Shown here: positions 13,701 to 24,663 of the stretch, piece by piece | Position numbering within the stretch: position 1 is the first letter of the stretch | Layout: every line of letters starts with the position of its first letter | Assembly (NCBI GenBank): GCA_002708845.1 | Contig: PAPI01000024.1 | Coordinates: 434,001 to 498,000, forward strand | Reading direction: 5' to 3' | DNA length: 64,000 nt | Source of the DNA: Leeuwenhoekiella sp. | GTDB taxonomy: Bacteria > Bacteroidota > Bacteroidia > Flavobacteriales > Flavobacteriaceae | Made by a program: the position numbers and the translations under genes | The notes under the pieces: model-generated | Database searches by the model: none | What the model was told of the DNA's origin: nothing | What the model saw: only the letters and a program-made list of their open reading frames with translations

Positions 13701-14136
13701 CCTGTGGAGCATTCCCCGAGTAACAAACATAAATATCCAGTAAACCATCCCCATTAACGTCTGCCATTGCCGTACCGGTTTTCCATCCGTCTTTTTCGGT
13801 AATTGCCGCCAGGGTAGTAATATCTTCAAACCTGAAGCCACCTTTGTTTAAAAAAAGCTTGTTTTTAACCTGGTTACCGGCAAGGTATACATCGGCAAGT
13901 CCGTCATTATTGATATCTCCTACAGCTACACCACCCCCATTATAGATATACTCATAGGTCATTACATTCTCATCTTCGGTTTCAACAAGGGTATTTTCAA
14001 AATCAATACCTGTTTTTGAGGTGTCAAGAAGTGTAAATAAAGTAGAAGGATCCTGAGAGGAGGAGGACTCTTCTTTACCACAAGACGTCAAAAGCAAAAT
14101 CCCGATTAAATAAACTAGTGTAGGGTTAGATTTCAT
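10744..14136 (-). CDS. FG-GAP/VCBS repeat lipoprotein with ASPIC/UnbV domain
   Basis: This is a 1130-residue lipoprotein (LLLTSCGKE). It is built from many calcium-binding FG-GAP/VCBS blades, seen as repeated DxNxDGxxDxY or DxDxDGDxDL motifs such as DINNDGLADVY, DYDLDGDLDVF, DADGDGDLDLY and DKDGDLDLF. They are arranged in two halves of an integrin-like propeller. An ASPIC/UnbV domain of about 70 residues lies near position 540-610 (GYQSSVEPKMTIGLG, then VIWPS). No catalytic residues are recognisable. Proteins like this are frequent in flavobacterial PULs and are thought to bind surface glycans or scaffold other proteins; the exact role is unknown. It lies 9 bases before the GH16 and 55 after the GH97. 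Confidence 0.82.
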   Translation of the reverse strand: MKSNPTLVYLIGILLLTSCGKEESSSSQDPSTLFTLLDTSKTGIDFENTLVETEDENVMTYEYIYNGGGVAVGDINNDGLADVYLAGNQVKNKLFLNKGGFRFEDITTLAAITEKDGWKTGTAMADVNGDGLLDIYVCYSGNAPQEGFTQPVIRDYKPRANQLFINQGVGKDSIPVFKDQAKEYGLDAIGTFTTQVYFLDYDLDGDLDVFLLNHANKFYNIFFNVTMLRSKRHPYYGNKLYENRDNKFVEVSEEAGINGTGINFGLSASISDLNKDGYPDIFVTNDYSEQDFCYLNNGDGTFTETSKKSFEHFSKYSMGSDVADINNDSNPDLFVVDMLPEDNYRQKVLKGPDEYNKSKRLIDSGYHPQYMHNNLHLSKGLDPQGDLRFTEVAQLSGISNTDWSWAPLVADYDNDGFKDIFITNGYLRDYSNLDFNNYTVHEANARAQATGEKLDMGALISKIPSTKVSNYIYKNVDGLLFENKTKAWGLDKKTVSNAAAYADLDNDGDLDLIINNLNDPVLVYENRENEQLENNFLSLTLKGEAKNTQALGAKVMLQLEDGKQIYQEAYFVRGYQSSVEPKMTIGLGKAETIQNLEVIWPSKKLTRLEHVQANQTLILKETEATETYDYNIKPGEGFFTEITANSNIDFKHQENDYVDYNYESLIPYQLSKTSGKASVGDVNNDGNDDIFFLGASGQTSQLYLGTDDGKFKLNNTGQPWTAAEDLVHEDYDALFFDADGDGDLDLYVVSGGNEEFNGDAYYQDRLYLNSGSGKFSKAENALPDMKFSGGVVKAADFDKDGDLDLFVGGRISGGNYPMSPRSTLLRNESTKDEVKFVPVRNYDLQQLGMVTDADWVDIDNDSWPDLVLAGEWMPISIFKNTEGTLKNVTQEAGLADSNGWWFSLQSGDFDGDGDIDLLAGNLGENNQFKASVEEPMRYYIQDIDNNGRIDPILTYYIDGVSYPWPTRDELMGQVSALKKQYKSYESYAKTNTDEFLKTNNIEPRFTLEIKTLASAFIENNGDGTFSIKALPKPVQDAPIQDFVYTDFDGDGQEEVLAAGNLYPFRVSQGPLDASFGSLLSFKDGNFILKPQSANLWLDGDIKSLQILKFKSGKQELLLTRNNDSPGLYTY

Positions 14137-14191
14137 AAAATGATTTTAAATGAATACGCTCAATCACCGGATTGTTTTATGCCATAAAGCT

Positions 14192-16150
14192 TTATTTACT
14201 GATGATTATTGCACCACCTTCTCCGAGTAATTTGACTTTCAATTTACCATTTTTATTGATTTTCATTGGTTTTAGACCTGCTGTTCGGTCTGATTTATCA
14301 TAAATAAGTGTGATTTCTGCATTTTTAAGCATGGGCAAGTCGAGTTCGAGCGTTCGATCTTCCTTTTTTCCATTGGTTATTGCCACATACCATTGCTTTT
14401 CTTTTCGCCTTGCAATAGCTGCATAGTCACCAGGTTCTCCGCCAATATATCTGGTTTCATCCCAGGTTGCAGGCACTTCTTTTAAAAAATCGAGCACAAA
14501 TTGGGGTTGTTCTTCCAGATTATTTGGGGTTAAGCCAAAATGCTGAATGGGCGAAAAATACAAGACGCCGGTCGCTAACTCAAAGGCCTCGGTTGTTTTG
14601 CGTAAGGACCCTCCTTTTTGATCTTTGGTAAGGCGCTTATTGAGAAAAACCGGACCAAAATCCATCGCTCCCACGGTATTCCGGATAAATGGGTGCAGGG
14701 TGCTTTTAAATGCGTGCTGGTCTGAAGCTTCCTGAGTAAAAATCAGGTTTTCAGATGCCAAAACCGCTTCTGAAGACATATAATTGGGATACATACGCTC
14801 CCAGCCACGAGGCAAGGTACAGCCGTGAAAAACCACACCCAAACCATAATTATTGGCATCATTGAGAATATCTTCATAGAGCTGCATCGTGGTTTGCTTA
14901 TCACCACCAAAGAAATCTACTTTTATCCCTTTAACGCCTATCTCCTGCATCCAGGCCATCTCCCGCTGGCGTTTGTAAGCCGTGTTCATAAAATCCTGCG
15001 GCGTTTGCGGTGCATTACTCCAATAGCCGTTTGAGTTGTACCAAAGCAGCACAGAAACGTCTTTAGAGCGGGCATAGTCTACCAACTCTTTCATCCTTTC
15101 CCGGCCAATATTGGCATCCCACCAGTTATCGATAAGCACGTACTCAAAATTGAGGGCAGCAGAAAGATCAATGAATTTGATTTGATCTTCGTAATTGATG
15201 CTGCCATCCTGCCAAACAATCCAACTCCAGGTAGCCCTTCCGGTTTGATAGTCAATGGAAGGTTCATATTTTGGTTTTACCAAGTCAAAAGCCACTGTAG
15301 ACTCGACAATTGGTTTCAACGTCTTGCCCAGCGTAATGGTACGCCAGGGTGTTTGTGCAGGCATCGCCATCGCTGCATACACTTCTCCAATTCCATTATT
15401 CTCCCCTTCCTGCGGAAACAACAACGGGAACAAGCCACCTGTACCAGACTCACCCAAACGCGAACCGGGATAGGTGCCGTCTACTCCGGTTTCTGAAATC
15501 AATAACCAGCCTTTATTTTCATTTTTGAAAAGCGCCGGAAAGGTGTAACCTACCCCATATTGAGAAGGTTCTCCCAGAGGAGCATCAAACGTATAGCCTT
15601 CTTCATAAGAAGGTTTGGTCTGCTCCCAGCCGGTCATCGGCAAAGCCTGCGCGCTAAGAAATGTCGTAGCCTGATCAGGTAGATTAAACGCGGTAGCTTC
15701 GCTAAGAATCTTAACCCTTGTATTTAAGCTTTTTCCAATTAGCTTATACGAAAAGGCAACATCACGGTCACTCACCCTAAAAATCACTTGTAATGTGTCT
15801 TGAGCCTCATTTGTAAATGCTGCGACTAACTCGTTTGCCTGATATTCGACTTTACTTACTTTAGCGCGGTTTAACTCATAGGTTTCTGAGATATTCTGAG
15901 TTCTAACACCTGCAAAAGTGAGTCTCTCACTAAAATCACCAATTGAAGTTTTAAGGCCTAAAGGGGATTCTTCTAAAAATACTTTAGAATCTTGGGCAAT
16001 GCTGTAAAGCGGTTTTCCGTTTTGTAATGAAACGGTAACTGATATATGCCCATCTGGCGAACTCACTTTTACAGGAGTTTGCGCCAGTAAGACGTTTACA
16101 ATAAACAGGCTAAAAAAGAGTGGTATAAAAACTGAAAAACGCTTCTGCAT
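14192..16150 (-). CDS. GH97 glycoside hydrolase, retaining type (alpha-galactosidase or beta-L-arabinopyranosidase)
   Basis: This 652-residue enzyme has a signal peptide ending at LLAQ. The N-terminal beta-super-sandwich (to about residue 290) is followed by a TIM barrel with DNWWDANIGRERM and GIKVDFFGGDKQ, and a C-terminal beta domain. The Asp412 in KVDFF and Glu461 in MSSEAV sit where the characterised retaining GH97 alpha-galactosidase of Bacteroides has its nucleophile Asp and acid/base Glu. The inverting SusB-type glucosidases use Glu residues instead. Retaining GH97 enzymes include alpha-galactosidases and a beta-L-arabinopyranosidase, which share stereochemistry at the scissile bond. 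It would be periplasmic, trimming Gal or L-Arap caps. It sits 8 bases after the second GH2. Confidence 0.88.
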   Translation of the reverse strand: MQKRFSVFIPLFFSLFIVNVLLAQTPVKVSSPDGHISVTVSLQNGKPLYSIAQDSKVFLEESPLGLKTSIGDFSERLTFAGVRTQNISETYELNRAKVSKVEYQANELVAAFTNEAQDTLQVIFRVSDRDVAFSYKLIGKSLNTRVKILSEATAFNLPDQATTFLSAQALPMTGWEQTKPSYEEGYTFDAPLGEPSQYGVGYTFPALFKNENKGWLLISETGVDGTYPGSRLGESGTGGLFPLLFPQEGENNGIGEVYAAMAMPAQTPWRTITLGKTLKPIVESTVAFDLVKPKYEPSIDYQTGRATWSWIVWQDGSINYEDQIKFIDLSAALNFEYVLIDNWWDANIGRERMKELVDYARSKDVSVLLWYNSNGYWSNAPQTPQDFMNTAYKRQREMAWMQEIGVKGIKVDFFGGDKQTTMQLYEDILNDANNYGLGVVFHGCTLPRGWERMYPNYMSSEAVLASENLIFTQEASDQHAFKSTLHPFIRNTVGAMDFGPVFLNKRLTKDQKGGSLRKTTEAFELATGVLYFSPIQHFGLTPNNLEEQPQFVLDFLKEVPATWDETRYIGGEPGDYAAIARRKEKQWYVAITNGKKEDRTLELDLPMLKNAEITLIYDKSDRTAGLKPMKINKNGKLKVKLLGEGGAIIISK

Positions 16151-16158
16151 AGTTGACC

Positions 16159-19290
<3,132 letters not shown>

Positions 19291-20607
19291 TTATTCTGGT
19301 AATGTATTATACTCTAATATTTTTACAGGTGTAGGAGCGCTGCTTTGAAGCCCTTCGCCATCCACCTGATTCACCTGTTGTACAAAAAGGTGAAGCTTTC
19401 CTGTTTTTTTAAATAATTCTTTGTCAAAATTGGGTTCCCAATCCCCTACTGATTCTTTGGTTAGATCTATAACTTTCCAGGCTTCTTTTTTGGTTAAATC
19501 ACGTGAAGCCAGTGTGATTTTTGAACCCCGGTCTGCATCCCGAAATAGCAAGCAAAGTTTTTTACCCGAGGCCTCGTCAATGAATAGTTCGGGGCGGGAT
19601 ATGGGTATTTTTTTGGTGCCGCCACCACCCAGCTGAAAACCGGTAGTTCTAAAAGCGGTATTTTCTGTTAACCATTTACCTTCTTTGAGATAAACCACGT
19701 GATATTGCGTGGTGTTTCCTTCATTCCAGTAATTGGCGATATAAGGATTACCATCTCGATCTGCAGTCATCGCGGTCTGGTTAATAAGCGAGCTATTTTG
19801 AGGTATCATCGCCGCATACTCAGCACTAGCTTGAGTTATGGGTAGTTCGTATGAACTTCCGTCTGATTTTTCCCAGGTTTTACCTCCATCAACAGATTTC
19901 GCATAAGCTATATCGTGATTGGTAGATACGTCCCAGCTTTCGCGCCATACCCAGGATAGATGAATGGTTCCTGACTGATCAACATAAGCCTGCCAATAGG
20001 CATTACGCGCTCCCTCGCCATCAATGAGGTTGCTGTGCAGCTGATCCCAGTTGTGAGTACCTAAATTATACCTGTTTAGTACTAAAGTTCCGCTACCTGA
20101 TTGCCCGGATCGATACATGAAAATCAAATCCCCCGAAGGCAAATTATAAAACTGGGGATAAGAGACTTTATTCTCATCAATACCGGTCATGGGTTGCATT
20201 TCAGATAACTCGAGTCCGAGTGGTTCAAGACTTTTTGCATAGCGCAATGGATTGTCGTGATGATCCCAACTGATATGCAAAAACCCCTCACCATCAACGG
20301 CTATACTAATCGCATTATGAGCATCCTTAGCATTTCCTGTATACGGGGTTTTATGAATTTTCCTATTTCCCCGGGGTAGTTTGCGTTTAGCCAAAACAAC
20401 ATTTCCCTCCCCATCATAGTAAGCTGCAAATTGAATATCCTTGTGGGTCGTTACTGCATTTTGTCTAAAAATAACCGTGTTGACAGAATTTGAAGACCAG
20501 CCCTCACCCAGCACATTTTCTTTAGCATGATAAGCTAAAGGAATGCTGCTACAGCTTCCAAAAATGGAAAGCAGAATGATTGAAAAAATGCAGAATCTGA
20601 AATTCAT
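19291..20607 (-). CDS. BNR-4 type beta-propeller lipoprotein, candidate lyase or glycosidase
   Basis: This 438-residue lipoprotein (FGSCSS, Cys19) is the first gene of block 2. The sequence shows propeller blades of the BNR type with HISWDHHDNPLRYAKS (residues 111-126), AHNAIS at 96-101, TIHLSWVWRESWD and the Asp-box VDGGKTW. Seven-bladed propellers of this kind include the ulvan lyases PL24 and PL25, the L-rhamnose-alpha-1,4-glucuronate lyase PL27, and GH145. These use conserved histidines and an aromatic or arginine residue. His97, His111, His116 and His117 are candidates. Given the GH105 and DUF2264 partners, a role in removing Rha-GlcA or cutting next to glucuronate is plausible but not proven. 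It could also be only a binding protein. Confidence 0.65.
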   Translation of the reverse strand: MNFRFCIFSIILLSIFGSCSSIPLAYHAKENVLGEGWSSNSVNTVIFRQNAVTTHKDIQFAAYYDGEGNVVLAKRKLPRGNRKIHKTPYTGNAKDAHNAISIAVDGEGFLHISWDHHDNPLRYAKSLEPLGLELSEMQPMTGIDENKVSYPQFYNLPSGDLIFMYRSGQSGSGTLVLNRYNLGTHNWDQLHSNLIDGEGARNAYWQAYVDQSGTIHLSWVWRESWDVSTNHDIAYAKSVDGGKTWEKSDGSSYELPITQASAEYAAMIPQNSSLINQTAMTADRDGNPYIANYWNEGNTTQYHVVYLKEGKWLTENTAFRTTGFQLGGGGTKKIPISRPELFIDEASGKKLCLLFRDADRGSKITLASRDLTKKEAWKVIDLTKESVGDWEPNFDKELFKKTGKLHLFVQQVNQVDGEGLQSSAPTPVKILEYNTLPE

Positions 20608-20720
20608 AATAATTTTATAAATGTAATTAAAACATTTATAATAAGATTTGTTTACGCTCTAATCTTCGGTTGCTATACAACCTCTTATTTTGAAAACGTA
20701 ATAGTCTTTATACCACCTAC

Positions 20721-20778
20721 ACAAGTTTCCTAAAAAATGAATGTTTCCAGAGGGTATAAATTGACATATTAAGGGGGG
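20721..20778 (-). promoter_or_regulatory. Candidate HTCS operator/promoter of block 2
   Basis: Read on the minus strand, three elements occur in order: a CCCCCC tract (20773-20778), ACCCTCT (20749-20755) and GGAAACTTGT (20721-20730). The same three elements occur upstream of block 1 with nearly identical spacing. The last one lies 114 bases before the BNR start codon. The two C-rich boxes are about 23 bases apart, two helical turns, which is a common spacing for dimeric AraC-type binding. The regulator is inferred from proximity to the HTCS gene only. Confidence 0.4.
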
Positions 20779-20802
20779 CGGGGTGGTCAAAACTGAAGAT
20801 TA

Positions 20803-20816
20803 TTGGTTTTAACCAA
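20803..20816. promoter_or_regulatory. Palindrome TTGGTTTTAACCAA
   Basis: This 14-base element has 6-bp arms that are perfectly self-complementary (TTGGTT and AACCAA). It lies 25 bases upstream of the C-rich block of the candidate operator and between the peptidase-like lipoprotein gene and block 2. It could be a second regulator site or a weak hairpin. The AT-rich arms and the lack of a T-run argue against a terminator. Confidence 0.25.
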
Positions 20817-20866
20817 CGTACGACTTAATAATTCGTCACAAATAAAATCAAGTTAGATATATAATC

Positions 20867-22069
20867 TCAATTGATAGGCAATCCATCAGCACGCATTCCT
20901 TGAATAATTAGTGTGTTGATAATATATGTTATTTCCTTACCATCATCTTCATGGGCTCCATTTATTCCAAAAGGCCAAAAGTGTAAGCCATCTCCCTTTA
21001 CAGTTGCCTGCTCATCCTGCGTCAAAAGCCTTAAAATTTCATTTGCCCGCGTTCCCTGATAGACGCCATCTTTTAAGAGTTCATTCCATTTTGAATGAGT
21101 ACCCACACCTACAGTATGGGCTACCTCGTGCAAAGCAGTACCTGTTTGCTGATAGGATTGATTCGATCCAAAGCGAATCCACCCCTCAAAATTGGCATCT
21201 GCTGTAGTCACTCCGGGTACATAATTTACCCAAACGTGTTTCTTTATTGAGGTGTAGTTATTGTAATAGTATTTAACGTTTTCTATAGCTTCCTTCAATC
21301 TTACAAATACAGGATTATTTTCATCATATCCATTTATAGTATAGCTGAAATCACCGGAGGATATTGTACTAAATGTTGCTGGATCACTGTAATAAACATC
21401 ATCATTTTCAGTAATTGCATAAGCCTTGAAATAATAGCTTGTATTTCCTTCAAGTTCTGTAATTCGACTTAAATATTTAGATTTCACTTCATCCTGTTTA
21501 ACCACCTTGTCATTCTCAATATTTAAGTCACCTGTAATACCATAGACCAAACCCAACTCCTTAATAATAGCATCGCCATTCTCCACCAGGCTGGTTTCAA
21601 TCCAGATATCATGTACACCACTTACTTTGACTTCACCTATTTTAAATTTTGGGACATCCGCATTTAAGGTTTTAAATGACAATTCATTGCCATAGGCAAT
21701 TCCCTTAGCGTTTTTTGCAAATGCTTTGATGTAATAGGTGGTATTGTCCTTTAGACCCGATAGATTCACTTCGTATTCACCTGATCCTTTAAAAGAACTG
21801 GGAATTGCCTTCTGATTTTCATAATCAGGGTTCGTTTTTTCTGAATAACAGACTCCCCTTTCCTTTACGGAACTACCTCCATTATTTTCAATTTGGGCAG
21901 AAACAGTTGCCCTATAAGCATCTAGATCTGACACAGCAATAGTACTAACAGTAGCTAAATCAATCTCTATTTTAGGTTTTTCCTGACTCGTTTTTTCTGA
22001 ATCTTCTGGTGAACAGCTAAGACTCAAAAACGTAATTCCAGCTAAAAAAATGTTTTTGAAATAGTTCAT
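20867..22069 (-). CDS. Lipoprotein with FN3-like domains and HExxH zinc-peptidase-like domain
   Basis: This 400-residue lipoprotein (SLSCSPE) has two fibronectin-like domains (about residues 45-135 and 140-235; both end in an NTxYYxKAxA strand). A C-terminal domain of about 160 residues contains HEVAHTVGVGTH (His314, Glu315, His318, with a further His325). This is close to the metzincin signature, but the third histidine is one residue later than in HExxHxxGxxH. HFWPFGIN and a late GMRADG segment follow. It is presumably surface exposed. It lies after the block 1 terminator and before the block 2 promoter, so it is likely transcribed separately. Proteolysis of a glycoprotein core is an inference; the domain might instead bind glycans. 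Confidence 0.6.
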   Translation of the reverse strand: MNYFKNIFLAGITFLSLSCSPEDSEKTSQEKPKIEIDLATVSTIAVSDLDAYRATVSAQIENNGGSSVKERGVCYSEKTNPDYENQKAIPSSFKGSGEYEVNLSGLKDNTTYYIKAFAKNAKGIAYGNELSFKTLNADVPKFKIGEVKVSGVHDIWIETSLVENGDAIIKELGLVYGITGDLNIENDKVVKQDEVKSKYLSRITELEGNTSYYFKAYAITENDDVYYSDPATFSTISSGDFSYTINGYDENNPVFVRLKEAIENVKYYYNNYTSIKKHVWVNYVPGVTTADANFEGWIRFGSNQSYQQTGTALHEVAHTVGVGTHSKWNELLKDGVYQGTRANEILRLLTQDEQATVKGDGLHFWPFGINGAHEDDGKEITYIINTLIIQGMRADGLPIN

Positions 22070-22152
22070 TATGTTATGGTTAATTTTAAGACCTTCTTTA
22101 TAAAAGTTAAACTTTACGAAAGCGAGCCATTAAGCTCCATATTTTGATAAAG

Positions 22153-22186
22153 AAAAAGGGAAGATCTTTGTAGTTCTTCCCTTTTT
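22153..22186 (-). terminator. Rho-independent terminator of the SusC/SusD block
   Basis: A perfect 12-bp inverted repeat (AAAAAGGGAAGA at 22153-22164, TCTTCCCTTTTT at 22175-22186) has a 10-base loop. Read on the minus strand, the stem is followed by a T-rich run. It starts 10 bases after the stop of the last block 1 gene at 22196, so it closes that operon. Confidence 0.85.
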
Positions 22187-22195
22187 GTAACACAT

Positions 22196-23410
22196 CTAAT
22201 TCCTTACGACAATATCCCAAGACATTATCTTCCAATAACTTTGATCAATTGTAAAATCTGTAACCACACCTACAGAAACCATTTGCTCTTCAGTAGAGGT
22301 GAAATCAATTACGTAATCACCAGTTGCAGTCACTCTTTTGTAGCCCAAAACTGCATCGTTATTCTCAATATTGTCAACATTTGGCAAACCATCACCATTT
22401 ACAATGGTTAGATAAACTTTAGTGCCAGGCTCAGCCAGCTTATTACCGTTTCTAACAAAAACCCGTAGTGAATAATCCGCTTTCTTTAAAGCAACCTGTT
22501 GGTGTATCTTACCATTTCTAATTAATGGAGAACCCCAACTTTCCTGACCCATTGCATCAAGATTTTCATTATCATCAAATCCACCTACAGGAGGATCTCC
22601 AAACGTTTTAGCAGCGTCATTTGTAGTCCAATCTGCAAGAGTACCCCATCTGTTGTCTGCACCAACTTCTCCTCCTCTTACAGTAGTTTCAAATGGTGCT
22701 GAAGCATTTACCAGTATAGGCTTGGGAATTGGAGTAAAAGAAACATAATCTGTGTAAAAGGTATCAATAGCTGTTTCTTCCGGTAAGAACAGGGTCCTGT
22801 ACTTATAGCTACTATTTACAACATAATCGGAAATTTCATATTCCTCTGAATCTATCGGGACAAATATGGGCTCAGAGGCTCCGTCCAATAAAACTTCTGT
22901 TCCGATTACCCCAGTTGTAAGATCCATACTTGCGTATGAAATAGTTAATGTATTATTTACCAAATCGTTTGCCAGTACTGGTCTGTTGAATAACGTATTT
23001 TGATAACGTTCACCATATACCGAACCAGTTACATTAGAGATCAACGATTTATTACCGGCTGCGTCATAGGTACGCACTTGAAAATTGTATATGTTTTCAG
23101 GCATATCATCAATTGTTACGCTAAGTGTATCAACACCACCGCTCCGAGTTACTGGGACGGATATAGAGTCTCTTCCATCATTCCAAAACACACGGAATTC
23201 TGTAATTTTGGGATCTGCATCTATTATTCCCTCAAGCATAATTCTGTTTTTCCCGGAAAAGGCTTTCAAAGAATCTACTTTTTCAGTATAATTTATTTCA
23301 CCCCCATTGGCAAATTTCTTGTAATCGTCGTACTCCTGATCTGAACAAGACCAAAGGATTGTAAAACAGCTCAATAACGCTGCATATATATATAAATGTA
23401 AATTTTTCAT
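22196..23410 (-). CDS. DUF4998-type surface glycan-binding lipoprotein (SusE-position)
   Basis: This 404-residue lipoprotein (LWSCSDQ) has a DUF4998-like N-terminal region (GGEINYTEKVDSLKAFSGKN, then DGRDSISVPVTRSGGVDTL). The rest is a beta-rich C-terminal domain ending in SYWKIMSWDIVVRN. There are no catalytic motifs. Its place at the end of a SusC-SusD operon, after another non-enzymatic lipoprotein, is typical of surface glycan-binding proteins that help SusD capture the substrate. The family is recognised, but glycan specificity cannot be told from sequence. It ends directly at the terminator. Confidence 0.75.
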   Translation of the reverse strand: MKNLHLYIYAALLSCFTILWSCSDQEYDDYKKFANGGEINYTEKVDSLKAFSGKNRIMLEGIIDADPKITEFRVFWNDGRDSISVPVTRSGGVDTLSVTIDDMPENIYNFQVRTYDAAGNKSLISNVTGSVYGERYQNTLFNRPVLANDLVNNTLTISYASMDLTTGVIGTEVLLDGASEPIFVPIDSEEYEISDYVVNSSYKYRTLFLPEETAIDTFYTDYVSFTPIPKPILVNASAPFETTVRGGEVGADNRWGTLADWTTNDAAKTFGDPPVGGFDDNENLDAMGQESWGSPLIRNGKIHQQVALKKADYSLRVFVRNGNKLAEPGTKVYLTIVNGDGLPNVDNIENNDAVLGYKRVTATGDYVIDFTSTEEQMVSVGVVTDFTIDQSYWKIMSWDIVVRN

Positions 23411-23428
23411 CTTGCTATTTATTTAAGA

Positions 23429-24646
23429 TTAAAATTCTGTATTACCATAAACCTGAAGCTCAGCGATTCCCATTGAGTAGGTACCAGCCCAGTTATCAAT
23501 CATCTCTATCCGAATATATCTTACAGGTTCGGCGCTTGCATCAATATCCCAACTAAATCCGGAATTTGCCGTTTCAAAATCTTCACCGGTACTCTGCCCA
23601 TACGGTAATCCAGATGGCTTCACCTCTTTGTAGGTACCTAAAAGAGTCCACTTGTCCAGGTCTCCGGTAGTTTCTAATTCTGCGGAACCATAAATTTTAA
23701 ACTCTTTCATACAAACGTTATAATAATACGCTCTTCCGGTACCATTACCGCTATTGTAATATTCCGGATAGTCCCATATAACTATTCGACTTAGTTTGGT
23801 AAGTACCCCAATATCAAAGCTGGTAATGTGAGTATCGGCTATAAAATTACCCTGAGTTAGATAACAGCGTGGCCAGTTTATCAAGTCATTATCCCACATT
23901 CCACTCTTGGGAGTTGAATTGTGTCCCGGAGCATCGTTTGGCAAACGCAAATCTCCGTAACTCGATTTAGGTATCGCCTGTTCAAAAAGCGGCGTAATAG
24001 AAGTCACCAAGGTATCAGTATAATTAAGCCATCTGTCACGAATGGTAAATGCAAACTCTCTAGGTATAGTATCATAACCTCTTACCGTACGTCTAATTTC
24101 ATCTGTAGAAGTGTAGATACTATTGGGGTCTGCTACATAATCGCCTTCCTCGTTTTTGGTAAGTATTAAAATTGCAAGATCCTCTCGCTCCGGATTTTCG
24201 GCATTTACGAAAATACCACCAAATGCACTACCTACGCTCATACTTTCGTAAACGTCAAATATTGGAGACTGTAATGGCTTAACCGTTATCTGTACTGGTT
24301 CTGACTCGACCTCACTACGGTTTACAGCAACCACTTCTACGTCTACATCTTCATTACCACTAAATCCCTGTAAAACCATTGAATTAGAATACAAAGATGA
24401 TTTTACTTCCATCTTTCTTCCTGTAGGAAGTGTGTAGTTAGCTTTTACATATAACAGGTCCTGGTCTCCAGGGAGCGTAAAAGTAAGTTTAACTTTACCT
24501 GGTAAATTTTCAACATTTAGATTGCTCACAGGTGCTGGTGCAGTACTGTTAGATTCCAAAGGAACCTGCTCTACTTCTTCCGAGCAGCTCAGACCAATAA
24601 CTAAGAGTCCGAACAGAATAACTGATTTCATAATTTTTGTTCTCAT
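23429..24646 (-). CDS. DUF4959/DUF5000-type surface glycan-binding lipoprotein
   Basis: I place the start at 24646 (MRTKIMKS). The longer frame from 24670 overlaps the SusD stop and adds a charged stretch before the signal peptide. The lipobox is GLSCSEE. Two FN3-like domains (PAPVSNLNVENLPGKVKLTF at the start) lead into a middle DUF5126-like segment. A C-terminal F5/8-type discoidin domain follows (RYIRIEMIDNWAGTYSMG, IAELQVYG), which is the usual carbohydrate-binding module of this family. It is expected on the cell surface next to SusD. The gene lies 17 bases after the susD stop and 18 before the DUF4998 gene. Confidence 0.78.
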   Translation of the reverse strand: MRTKIMKSVILFGLLVIGLSCSEEVEQVPLESNSTAPAPVSNLNVENLPGKVKLTFTLPGDQDLLYVKANYTLPTGRKMEVKSSLYSNSMVLQGFSGNEDVDVEVVAVNRSEVESEPVQITVKPLQSPIFDVYESMSVGSAFGGIFVNAENPEREDLAILILTKNEEGDYVADPNSIYTSTDEIRRTVRGYDTIPREFAFTIRDRWLNYTDTLVTSITPLFEQAIPKSSYGDLRLPNDAPGHNSTPKSGMWDNDLINWPRCYLTQGNFIADTHITSFDIGVLTKLSRIVIWDYPEYYNSGNGTGRAYYYNVCMKEFKIYGSAELETTGDLDKWTLLGTYKEVKPSGLPYGQSTGEDFETANSGFSWDIDASAEPVRYIRIEMIDNWAGTYSMGIAELQVYGNTEF

Positions 24647-24663
24647 AATATTATTTTTTTTGA

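Noticed and set aside
20867-22069. A true metzincin assignment for the HExxH lipoprotein
   Set aside because: The third histidine is at position 12 rather than 11 of the motif, so only a general zinc-peptidase-like call is justified.
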